Positions 1 to 6,060 of a stretch of 8,505 bases of DNA are shown here, piece by piece. The notes under the pieces are model-generated. The model saw only the letters and a list, made by a program, of their open reading frames with translations. It did not search any database and had not been told where the DNA came from. Numbering within the stretch: position 1 is the stretch's first letter; the number at the start of each line of letters is the position of its first letter. A program made the translations under genes and the position numbers. Source of the DNA: an uncultured Terriglobus sp. (GTDB lineage: Bacteria > Acidobacteriota > Terriglobia > Terriglobales > Acidobacteriaceae); NCBI GenBank assembly GCA_937859825.1, contig CALMAP010000295.1, positions 13,760 through 22,264 on the forward strand. Direction: 5' to 3'.

Positions 1-1480
1 CGGTAGGCGGCAGCGTGCCGCGTTTGGGGTGGTTCCAGCGCAGCAGTGCTTCCACGCCGTAGATCGCGCCGTCCGCGAGCCGCACCTTGGGCTGGTAGAC
101 AAGGTAGAACTGGTTCTCCGCCACGGCACTGCGCAGATCATTCTCCAATTCGAGCCGCTCAGTGGCAGCCGTGCGCATTGCCTGCGTGAATGTCACAACA
201 GAGCCGCGCCCATTAGCCTTGGCCGCGTACATCGCGACGTCCGCGTCGAACAGCAGGTCTTCCGGACAGGGGTGGTCCGCGCGCGCCACGGCAACGCCTA
301 TGCTGAATGCACAGTGAAGGTTCCGGGCATCAAGATGGACTGCCGCAAGCATGCGGTCCTGCACCTCTGCCGCAAGCGCCTCCGCATCGCGCAGGGGGCT
401 GGCCGACTCAAGCAATAGAGCGAACTCATCCCCGCCCATACGCGCGATCATTACGCGAGCACTGTCCGCTGAGGCCTTTGCCTGCATGCTCTCCTGAGCC
501 TGACGCAGGCGCTGTGCGACGCTGCGCAGCAGGTGGTCGCCTGCCAGATGACCGAGGCTGTCGTTGACGGTCTTGAACCCGTCGAGATCCAGATAGAGCA
601 AGGAATAGGGCAGGTCATCCGCGCTTTCCTGCGTACGCGTCTGCGTGAACAGGTGCTCCACGCGGCTGACCATGGCAAGCCTGTTCGGCAGGCCGGTCAG
701 CGGGTCGATCGTCTTGTCTTGCGTCACGTCACTTTGCGAACCGGCGAGACGCACCACCACACCCTCCTCCCGGATGGGAATGGCGCGCGATGCCATCCAG
801 CGGATAGAGCCGTCCGCATGGTGCATGCGGTAATCACAGACGAGTGACGTCCGCTTGCCCTCGGTGCACTCCCGCAGTGCATGCTTCAACGCGAGCAGAT
901 CGGCCGGGAAGACGCGCGCGAGCCAGACATCTGGCGTGTTATCGACATCGTCGCTTGAAAGACCGAGCATCTCAAGCCAGCGCGGTGAGTAGTAGATGGT
1001 GTCCGCAGCCACGTTCCAGTCCCAGAGAGCGTCGCGCGATGCCCTGGCCGCCAGTTCATAGCGCTCTTCACTTTGCTGCAGCTTCAGTTGGGCTTCGCGG
1101 GCGGCAAGCTGCACACGCATGCGCGCAAGCGTTACCTGGTAATCGATTGGCTTGGTCACATAGTCGCTCGCACCCGCTTCAAGGGCCTCGGCAATTTTGT
1201 CGCTCTCGGCGACAGCGGTGACCATAATGACAGGCAGGCTGAGTGTGTTGCTGTTGGCGCGAAGCTGCGCAAGCACCTCACGCCCGCTCATTCCGGGCAT
1301 CATCTGGTCGAGCAGCACAAGGTCGGGCCGGTGCTCTTGCACGGAGAGCAGCGCTTCCTGCCCATTGCGGGCCACGATCACGGCAAAACCGCTGCGGGTA
1401 AGCCTGCGCGACAGCATGTCGAGATTCAGATCTTCGTCGTCCACGACGAGGATCGTCGCGCCTTCCATCGACAAGCTCAT
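1..1480 (-). CDS. REC-PAS-GGDEF-EAL c-di-GMP signalling response regulator (partial, C-terminus cut by window edge)
   Basis: 493 codons are visible; the left edge truncates the gene inside the EAL domain. Residues about 8-125 are a response-regulator receiver: acidic pair D14/D15, phosphoacceptor D58 in VLLDQMMPG, T88 and K110. Residues about 138-253 read as a PAS sensor (PAS fold 3 with a PAC-like end). Residues about 256-432 are a GGDEF diguanylate cyclase domain with DPLTGLPNR at 259-267, the metal-binding DLDGFK at 298-303 and an intact MGGDEF at 348-353. The RxxD inhibitory site expected nine residues before GGDEF is absent (SARV, 340-343). The EAL phosphodiesterase domain starts at about 445, with YQPK at 462-465 and E477-A478-L479; its other catalytic residues lie outside the window. 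The start at 1480 is preferred because GGAG sits 5 nt upstream; Met5 has no such site. By family it makes and/or breaks c-di-GMP in the cytoplasm under phosphorelay control. A role in regulating the adjacent EPS genes is inferred from position only. Confidence 0.93.
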   Translation of the reverse strand, partial: MSLSMEGATILVVDDEDLNLDMLSRRLTRSGFAVIVARNGQEALLSVQEHRPDLVLLDQMMPGMSGREVLAQLRANSNTLSLPVIMVTAVAESDKIAEALEAGASDYVTKPIDYQVTLARMRVQLAAREAQLKLQQSEERYELAARASRDALWDWNVAADTIYYSPRWLEMLGLSSDDVDNTPDVWLARVFPADLLALKHALRECTEGKRTSLVCDYRMHHADGSIRWMASRAIPIREEGVVVRLAGSQSDVTQDKTIDPLTGLPNRLAMVSRVEHLFTQTRTQESADDLPYSLLYLDLDGFKTVNDSLGHLAGDHLLRSVAQRLRQAQESMQAKASADSARVMIARMGGDEFALLLESASPLRDAEALAAEVQDRMLAAVHLDARNLHCAFSIGVAVARADHPCPEDLLFDADVAMYAAKANGRGSVVTFTQAMRTAATERLELENDLRSAVAENQFYLVYQPKVRLADGAIYGVEALLRWNHPKRGTLPPT

Positions 1481-1485
1481 TCCGG

Positions 1486-1490
1486 CTCCA
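1486..1490 (-). promoter_or_regulatory. Shine-Dalgarno site of the c-di-GMP response regulator
   Basis: On the minus strand TGGAG lies 5 nt before the ATG at 1480. It decides the start: the next in-frame ATG (1468, Met5) has no purine-rich site at a usable distance. Confidence 0.6.
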
Positions 1491-1529
1491 CTCTCCAGCC
1501 CCGCTCTCTGACCAGTCGTTCCTAAGGTC

Positions 1530-1543
1530 TGTGCGGAATGCCC
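1530..1543 (+). repeat. TGTGCGGAATGCCC motif, copy 1 of 2 in EPS control regions
   Basis: The 11-mer TGTGCGGAATG (1530-1540) recurs exactly at 3539-3549, and the match extends to 13 of 14 bases (C versus T at base 12). Both copies lie on the plus strand in the divergent intergenic regions, 128 and 86 nt before the start codons of the phosphoglycosyl transferase and the export protein. TAAG precedes each copy by a few bases. It could be an operator or a promoter element: GGAA resembles the -35 box of ECF sigma factors, but I found no consistent -10 partner. The function is unproven. Confidence 0.4.
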
Positions 1544-1560
1544 AGTCTCTATATCGGCAG

Positions 1561-1586
1561 GTGTGGGACTCTCCTCAGTCCCGCGT
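1561..1586 (+). promoter_or_regulatory. Leader hairpin with CTCCTC loop upstream of the phosphoglycosyl transferase
   Basis: GGGACT (1565-1570) and AGTCCC (1577-1582) form a perfect 6-bp stem around the hexaloop CTCCTC. In RNA the stem can grow to 10 bp through one G-C and three G-U pairs (1561-1564 with 1583-1586). CTCTCCT at 1569-1575 is also perfectly complementary over 7 nt to the Shine-Dalgarno AGGAGAG at 1654-1660. The leader could therefore switch between the local hairpin and a pairing that covers the ribosome site. No poly-T follows, so it is not a typical intrinsic terminator. Short complementarities like this can arise by chance. Confidence 0.3.
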
Positions 1587-1653
1587 TTCCGGCACACAAC
1601 TTGCAACTAAGCTGAAGGAAGCAGCACACGCTTGCAGCGGCGGCTTTACTGTC

Positions 1654-1660
1654 AGGAGAG
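1654..1660 (+). promoter_or_regulatory. Shine-Dalgarno site of the phosphoglycosyl transferase
   Basis: AGGAGAG lies 8 nt before the ATG at 1669 and is the strongest ribosome binding site in the window. An ATG at 1662 lies in another frame and reaches a stop after eight codons, so the start at 1669 stands. Confidence 0.6.
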
Positions 1661-1668
1661 GATGAGGG

Positions 1669-2232
1669 ATGTTGAAGCGGACCTTTGATCTGCTTGTGTC
1701 AGCGGTGCTGCTGCTGGTGCTATCCCCAGTGCTGCTGGGTGTGGCCGCAGTGGTGCGGCTCACCTCCCGTGGCGGTGCGCTCTACTGGTCAGACAGGGTG
1801 GGTCAGCACAACGCCATTTTCAGGATGCCGAAGTATCGCAGCATGCGGGTGGATGCGCCCGTGGTCGCAACACACCTGATGACCGACCCACGCGCGTGGC
1901 TCACACCGCCAGGCAGTTTTCTCCGTCGCAGCAGCCTGGACGAACTGCCGCAACTTTGGAGCATTTTACGAGGTGATCTGAGCTTTGTCGGACCACGTCC
2001 CGCGTTGTTCAATCAGCATGACTTGATTGCGCTGCGAACGGAGCACCGCGTTGCGCAGGTCAAACCAGGCCTCACTGGCTGGGCACAGGTAAACGGCCGG
2101 GATGAACTCAGCATTCCTGAAAAGGTGAAGTTCGATCGAGAGTATGTCGAGCGCCAGTCGTTCTGGTTCGACCTGCGCATCCTGTGGCTCACGGCGGTCA
2201 AGATCGTGCACCGCGAGGGCATCCAGCACTAA
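1669..2232 (+). CDS. Polyprenyl-phosphate phosphoglycosyl transferase (bacterial sugar transferase, PglC-type)
   Basis: 187 residues, the length of the minimal monotopic phosphoglycosyl transferases (PF02397), without the extra N-terminal membrane domain of WcaJ/WbaP proteins. The family transfers a sugar phosphate from a nucleotide sugar to undecaprenyl phosphate at the inner membrane, the first step of EPS repeat-unit synthesis. Visible signatures: N-terminal KRTFD followed by a hydrophobic re-entrant helix (about 6-31) with the Ser19-Pro20 break; FRMPKYRSM at 51-59; the catalytic Asp91-Glu92 pair in RSSLDELPQLWSI; LSFVGPRP at 104-111; and PGLTGWAQVNGRD at 133-145. The sugar cannot be read from sequence. 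The gene stands alone, divergent from the c-di-GMP protein and convergent with the acyltransferase, whose frame runs antisense through its last 267 nt. All family motifs are intact up to the stop, so this is the conserved partner in that overlap. Confidence 0.95.
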   Translation: MLKRTFDLLVSAVLLLVLSPVLLGVAAVVRLTSRGGALYWSDRVGQHNAIFRMPKYRSMRVDAPVVATHLMTDPRAWLTPPGSFLRRSSLDELPQLWSILRGDLSFVGPRPALFNQHDLIALRTEHRVAQVKPGLTGWAQVNGRDELSIPEKVKFDREYVERQSFWFDLRILWLTAVKIVHREGIQH

Positions 2233-3390
2233 AACTTTGGCTTGTCTTGTTTTGACGAGGAACCACTGCTTCAGCTTTGCAGGCCAGTGCGGGTCCATGC
2301 AGGGCCGCTCGATCAGCAGATAAAACCCGGTCCCGAACAGCAGCACCGCAGGCACAAACAGCAGACACTGCAGCGTGTAAATCGCCAGAAAATCCATCCG
2401 GTCCTGAAGAATCAGGCGGCGTGAAACCTTGAAGACGATCGGAATGGCAATCATGTGCATGAGGTAAATGGAGTAGCACATGCCGCCGATCACCGCGATG
2501 GAAGGTGTCGCCATCATTCTGCGGAAGATGGGTCCGCGCATCGCGGCCAGGCAGAGAAACGCAAAAACGAACGGCATCAGCGCATGCGCGCTCTCCGTCT
2601 CGTGAGGCATACCGATCGCCAGCGCCGCGCAGGCAAGCGCCACCACGTCCCATGCAGAACGTTCTTTCCACGCTGGCATCTCGGTCACGAACAGGTCGGC
2701 GAGCAGAAGACCGCTTAGAAAGTAGCAGGCATAGCGTGCGATGCTGGCCTGCATTCGCGGATTCACGGTTGCGTACATCTGCAGCGGCAGCAGTGCAACC
2801 ACCAGTCCAGCCAGTACCGTCCGTCTAACCGTCTTGTTCTGAATGCGAAACAACTGCATGAAGAAGGGTGCCAGAAGGTAAAACTGTACTTCAACCTCAA
2901 GGCTCCAGGAGACCATGTTGATCGGACTCATCTCCCCAAAGGTGAGATTGTGCGCGTAGAACAGGGTCGCCACGAGGTGCTCCAGGATATTGTGGCTGAA
3001 CTCGTGCGTCCACAGCACGATCAACAGCACAAAGACAAGGACCGAAAGGATGTACGGCGGTTCAAGCCGCGTGAGCCGCCGCATGTAATAGCTGCGCAGG
3101 GTCACTGGCTTGCTTCCTGCCAGAAAATGCCGCGCAAAGGGAAGTGCCAGCACAAGTCCGCTGATCACAAAAAAGAGACGCACCCCACGGTCGCCGTTCC
3201 CGATGGCGAAGTTCAGTAGCTCGTACCGTGGCGCCACCACGATATGCATGCCCGACCGCGCAACGATCTCACCAAAAATATGGAACAGCACCACGCCAAG
3301 AATGGCGAGAAAGCGCAGCCCATCAATTTCAGGGACCCATGGCCGGCCGGTGGTGACGCGGCGCAGCCGCTGCGTCACGGCAGTTAGCAT
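1966..3390 (-). CDS. Acyltransferase-3 family membrane O-acyltransferase (OafA/ExoZ-like) with antisense C-terminal extension
   Basis: 474 residues. Residues about 20-363 match the acyltransferase-3 family (PF01757), multi-spanning inner-membrane enzymes that acetylate or acylate EPS and lipopolysaccharide sugars. Seen: IDGLRFLAILGVVLFH at 22-37, with the conserved His37 in helix 1; RGVRLFFVISGLVL at 68-81; the cytoplasmic MRRLTRLEPPY motif at 103-113; SWSLEVEVQFYLLAP at 161-175; about ten hydrophobic segments; and the closing IERP at 360-363. Members usually end shortly after this point. Here the frame stays open for about 110 more residues, and residues 387-474 are encoded opposite the end of the phosphoglycosyl transferase gene (1966-2232). 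That tail is polar and matches no domain I recognise, so it may be a read-on after loss of the original stop. The start at 3390 is the only Met before the core, although no clear Shine-Dalgarno precedes it. Adding acyl groups to the EPS made here is inferred from context. Confidence 0.9.
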   Translation of the reverse strand: MLTAVTQRLRRVTTGRPWVPEIDGLRFLAILGVVLFHIFGEIVARSGMHIVVAPRYELLNFAIGNGDRGVRLFFVISGLVLALPFARHFLAGSKPVTLRSYYMRRLTRLEPPYILSVLVFVLLIVLWTHEFSHNILEHLVATLFYAHNLTFGEMSPINMVSWSLEVEVQFYLLAPFFMQLFRIQNKTVRRTVLAGLVVALLPLQMYATVNPRMQASIARYACYFLSGLLLADLFVTEMPAWKERSAWDVVALACAALAIGMPHETESAHALMPFVFAFLCLAAMRGPIFRRMMATPSIAVIGGMCYSIYLMHMIAIPIVFKVSRRLILQDRMDFLAIYTLQCLLFVPAVLLFGTGFYLLIERPCMDPHWPAKLKQWFLVKTRQAKVLVLDALAVHDLDRREPQDAQVEPERLALDILSIELHLFRNAEFIPAVYLCPASEAWFDLRNAVLRSQRNQVMLIEQRGTWSDKAQITS

Positions 3391-3408
3391 GCAGCCAGAA
3401 TACCGGAG

Positions 3409-3459
3409 GCCTTCCGCCTGTCTGTCAGGAAGGCGCAGCTCGATCGGAAAGGCGGAAGG
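3409..3459. repeat. Nested inverted repeats in the acyltransferase leader
   Basis: CCTTCCGCCT at 3410-3419 is the perfect inverse complement of AGGCGGAAGG at 3450-3459 (10-bp arms, 30-nt spacer). The left arm can instead pair with a nearer site: GCCTTCC at 3409-3415 with GGAAGGC at 3428-3434 (7-bp arms, 12-nt loop). The two foldings exclude each other. The block lies 19-69 nt upstream of the acyltransferase start on the minus strand. It may be an operator, an RNA switch or chance in GC-rich sequence; there is no adjacent T run to make it an intrinsic terminator. Confidence 0.4.
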
Positions 3460-3513
3460 TTCCGCATCCGGGCGCGCTACTCTTTGAGCTCACAGCCAGC
3501 CCGGTATCGGCGG

Positions 3514-3576
3514 TCCTATTGTTTGCTGCCGGATAAGTTGTGCGGAATGTCCTATGCTGTCTGTGCGTTATCCTAT
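3514..3576 (+). repeat. Three TCCTAT direct repeats upstream of the export gene
   Basis: TCCTAT occurs at 3514-3519, 3550-3555 and 3571-3576, with start-to-start steps of 36 and 21 nt. The last two continue as TCCTATG and are about two helical turns apart. The middle copy directly follows the shared TGTGCGGAATG motif. All lie 60-122 nt upstream of the export-protein ATG, in a position suited to regulator binding. The repeat is short and its significance is uncertain. Confidence 0.25.
3539..3552 (+). repeat. TGTGCGGAATGTCC motif, copy 2 of 2 in EPS control regions
   Basis: This is the second copy of the motif at 1530-1543, identical over the first 11 bases and matching 13 of 14 overall. It lies 86 nt before the ATG of the export protein, on the same strand as that gene, as the first copy does relative to the phosphoglycosyl transferase. 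On the minus strand, facing the acyltransferase, a shorter TGCGGAA core appears at 3460-3466, about 70 nt upstream of that gene. That heptamer also occurs inside coding sequence (2520-2526), so on its own it is weak. Confidence 0.4.
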
Positions 3577-3635
3577 GTTCCAGATTGAGACATGCAGTTT
3601 TGCCGTTTCGTTCTCACCCTGCAACCCGGACCACC

Positions 3636-6056
3636 ATGACCTTCAAACGCCTCGCCTGTACCTTTCTGCTCGGCCTTAGTTCGCTTGCGGTTGCGCAACT
3701 CACTCCGGATAAAGGTACGACGACGAGCACGGGTACGCCCTCTTCGCAGGACGATTGCGGTCCGGCAGGCTGTACCGGCGGCATCTCAGGCAGCGGGGGT
3801 GCCGGTGTGCGTTCTGTAGCTCCCGTGGTCATACGGACGGAGCAGACTGCGGGGGAAGGCTCATCCGGTTCGGGTGAGGCTTCGGGCAACAACGCAACAG
3901 GCCGATCGCAGTCGTCCACCGCGCCCAACCGGGCTGCCGCGCAGGACGTTCCCGATCGCGAGTCGGACTTTCAGGTGCTTGTGACCGACACGCTCACGCA
4001 CTCGCTGCCTGTGTTTGGGCGGGACCTCTTTCGCAATACCGGAGATTTCAGTGCAGGACCGAATATCTCCGCACCTGCCGATTATGTGGTCGGCCCGGGC
4101 GACGAACTGCGCATTCGCACTTCCGGGAAGGTCGACATCGACCTGCGCGCCCGGGTCGATAGCGGCGGACAGATTTTCATTCCGCAAGTCGGTGCTGTCA
4201 GTGTTGCCGGTGTGCGCGCCGATCAGTTGCACGGTGTGATCGAGCGTGCTCTTTCGCAGCAGTTCCGCGGCTTCGACCTTTCCGTTACGCTGGGGCAGAT
4301 TCGCTCCATCCAGATCTTCGTGCTTGGGCAGGCGCATAAGCCGGGCGTGTACACCATCAGTTCGCTGCGCACGCTGGTGAACGCGCTGTTCGCTTCAGGT
4401 GGGCCGTCGTCCACGGGCACGCTGCGGGACATTCAGTTGAAGCGCGATGGCAAGGTGATTGCACATTTCGATATCTACAAACTTTTGTTGAGCGGCGACA
4501 AAACGGCAGACATGCACCTGCTGCCTGGCGACATTCTTTATATTCCGGAAGTCGGCCCTCAGATCGCCATTGACGGTAACGTGATGCGTCCTGCGATTTA
4601 TGAGCTCCAGGGCCCCACCACGGTCGAGGGTGTACTTCAGCTTGCAGGCGGCCTGAGCCCGGTGGCCGGAACGGCCCGCATCTCAATTGACAGGATCGAG
4701 GACCATACGCGCCGTGTCGTCGGCGAACTGGCCATCAACGGTCGCGAAAAGACGGTGACGGTGCAGGCGGGCGACATTCTGCGCATCTATCCGGTTTCGT
4801 CAAAGATCGAGAACGCGGTCACGTTGCGCGGCTCCATCGGCAATCCTGGCCGTTTTCCATGGCATGCGGGCATGCGCGTCTCTGACCTCATCGTCTCCCG
4901 GCAGAGCCTGTTGACCCGCAACTACTACAACCAGCAGAACGCGCTGGACGTGAGCACGGTAGCGAATCCGTTCAGTGCCGGTACGGCTGCACCCGCCGTA
5001 ACGGGAACAGGAACGACGACCGGTTCGGTGTCCACTTCGCAGGCGGCGGCGGCAGCGACAGCATCCACGATCACCACATCCACCACGCCGCAAGAAGCAG
5101 ACCTGGCCAGCCACGACACTGAGATTAACTGGAATTACGCCGTGATCGAGCGGCTGGGCCCAACCGATCTAACTACGCACCTGGTGCCATTCGCGCTGGG
5201 CGAGGCCATCGATAATCCGTCTTCGGCTGAAAACAAGACCTTGGAACCGGGCGACGTGGTGGTGGTGTACGCACGCAAAGACCTGAACCTGCCTTCCGAA
5301 CTGCGAGCGCGTTTCGTTCGTATCGACGGCGAAGTGAAAGCACCCGGTGTTTACCGCATTGAAGGGAACGAGGATCTGCGTGAACTGGTGCGCCGCGCGG
5401 GTGGCCTCTCCCCGCACTCGTACCTCTACGCAGCGCAACTTACGCGCACCAGTGTGCGCATCGCGGAAGAGGCGAAGCTGCGCAGCTTTGTGCAGCGCGA
5501 GACGCTCGCGGCGCTCTCACCGGTGAACAACACGGCCCGCCTGACCTCGGTCACAGGGGGCGCGTCTGCTTCGTCCGACATGACGCTGAAGCAGGCCTAC
5601 ATCGCCGCGCTTGCCGGTGTCCAGCCGACGGGCCGCGTGGTTCTGCAAATGAAGCCGGAGGCGAATACCGTGGAGGACGTGCCTGCCTTTGCCCTTCAGG
5701 ATGGCGACCACTTCTTTGTGCCGCCCTTACCCAACACGGTAGACGTGATGGGCAGCGTGTTCAATCAGGGTGCACTGCGGTTTATCGACGGCGGACGCAC
5801 CAAGGATTATCTAGGCGCCGCGGGCGGTTCCACTCGCGAAGGCGATAAGTCGCACGAGTTCATCATCCGGGCAGACGGAACGCTGGTGAGCCGCGAGCGT
5901 GTTCACGGCTTCTCCGGCCTGCACATCTATCCCGGCGACACGGTGGTCGTGCCCGGCCGCTACAAGACCCCCTTCAGCGCGGCGGAATTTATTGCGCTGA
6001 CTCAAAACCTGAGCACCTTTGCCCTGAGCGCGGTCGCCATCGCGTTGATCCGGTAG
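3636..6056 (+). CDS. Wza-class polysaccharide export protein with multiple SLBB domains
   Basis: 806 residues from the ATG at 3636. That start gives a clean Sec signal peptide (KR, a hydrophobic core at about 6-20, cleavage after AVA at 18-20). The frame opens earlier at a GTG (3540), but that extension is Cys/Arg-rich and would bury the signal. Residues 21-110 form a Gly/Ser/Thr-rich linker with a Cys pair (CGPAGC, 41-46). Residues about 148-220 match the Poly_export domain (DYVVGPGDELRIRTSGKVDI). SLBB-type repeats follow at about 226-304 (VLGQAHKPGVYTI, LLPGDILYIPE), 308-386 (IDGNVMRPAIYELQG), 394-545 (LRGSIGNPGRFPW, split by a Thr/Ala/Ser-rich insert at about 440-485, ending EPGDVVVVYARK), 561-692 (IDGEVKAPGVYRIEG, LQDGDHFFVPP) and 702-775 (VMGSVFNQGALRFIDG, YPGDTVVVPG). 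A hydrophobic C-terminal helix at about 783-805 recalls the membrane-spanning helix of Wza. E. coli Wza has under 400 residues and is a lipoprotein; this protein is twice as long and has no lipobox. Its role is EPS export across the periplasm and outer membrane. Confidence 0.93.
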   Translation: MTFKRLACTFLLGLSSLAVAQLTPDKGTTTSTGTPSSQDDCGPAGCTGGISGSGGAGVRSVAPVVIRTEQTAGEGSSGSGEASGNNATGRSQSSTAPNRAAAQDVPDRESDFQVLVTDTLTHSLPVFGRDLFRNTGDFSAGPNISAPADYVVGPGDELRIRTSGKVDIDLRARVDSGGQIFIPQVGAVSVAGVRADQLHGVIERALSQQFRGFDLSVTLGQIRSIQIFVLGQAHKPGVYTISSLRTLVNALFASGGPSSTGTLRDIQLKRDGKVIAHFDIYKLLLSGDKTADMHLLPGDILYIPEVGPQIAIDGNVMRPAIYELQGPTTVEGVLQLAGGLSPVAGTARISIDRIEDHTRRVVGELAINGREKTVTVQAGDILRIYPVSSKIENAVTLRGSIGNPGRFPWHAGMRVSDLIVSRQSLLTRNYYNQQNALDVSTVANPFSAGTAAPAVTGTGTTTGSVSTSQAAAAATASTITTSTTPQEADLASHDTEINWNYAVIERLGPTDLTTHLVPFALGEAIDNPSSAENKTLEPGDVVVVYARKDLNLPSELRARFVRIDGEVKAPGVYRIEGNEDLRELVRRAGGLSPHSYLYAAQLTRTSVRIAEEAKLRSFVQRETLAALSPVNNTARLTSVTGGASASSDMTLKQAYIAALAGVQPTGRVVLQMKPEANTVEDVPAFALQDGDHFFVPPLPNTVDVMGSVFNQGALRFIDGGRTKDYLGAAGGSTREGDKSHEFIIRADGTLVSRERVHGFSGLHIYPGDTVVVPGRYKTPFSAAEFIALTQNLSTFALSAVAIALIR

Positions 6057-6060
6057 CGCC

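Noticed and set aside
29..847. Several plus-strand open frames over the first 850 bases
   Set aside because: All are shadows of the minus-strand GGDEF-EAL coding sequence, whose motifs are intact.
1561..1586. Hairpin as an intrinsic terminator between the divergent genes
   Set aside because: No T run follows on either strand and no transcript needs to end there.
2229..2240. Frameshift that would end the acyltransferase at the TAG on 2229-2231
   Set aside because: It is possible, but there is no homopolymer longer than four bases and no second frame carrying family sequence. Kept only as the refutation test of the overlap finding.
2198..2671. 157-codon minus-strand frame within the acyltransferase region
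   Set aside because: It overlaps the acyltransferase in another frame; the membrane-protein frame carries the family motifs throughout, and this one is Arg/Ala/Gly-rich noise.
3519..3579. Sigma-70-like -35/-10 pairs before the export gene (TTGCTG, TATGCT, TATGTT)
   Set aside because: No pair has both acceptable boxes and 16-18 nt spacing, so I do not annotate a promoter.
3540..3635. GTG start at 3540 adding 32 residues to the export protein
   Set aside because: The extension is Cys/Arg-rich and unlike a leader. The ATG at 3636 gives a standard signal peptide with AVA cleavage. The 96 nt instead hold the shared motif and TCCTAT repeats.
3861..4337. 158-codon open frame on the minus strand
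   Set aside because: It lies wholly antisense to the Poly_export/SLBB coding region, shows no family motif, and is the expected product of GC-rich codon use.
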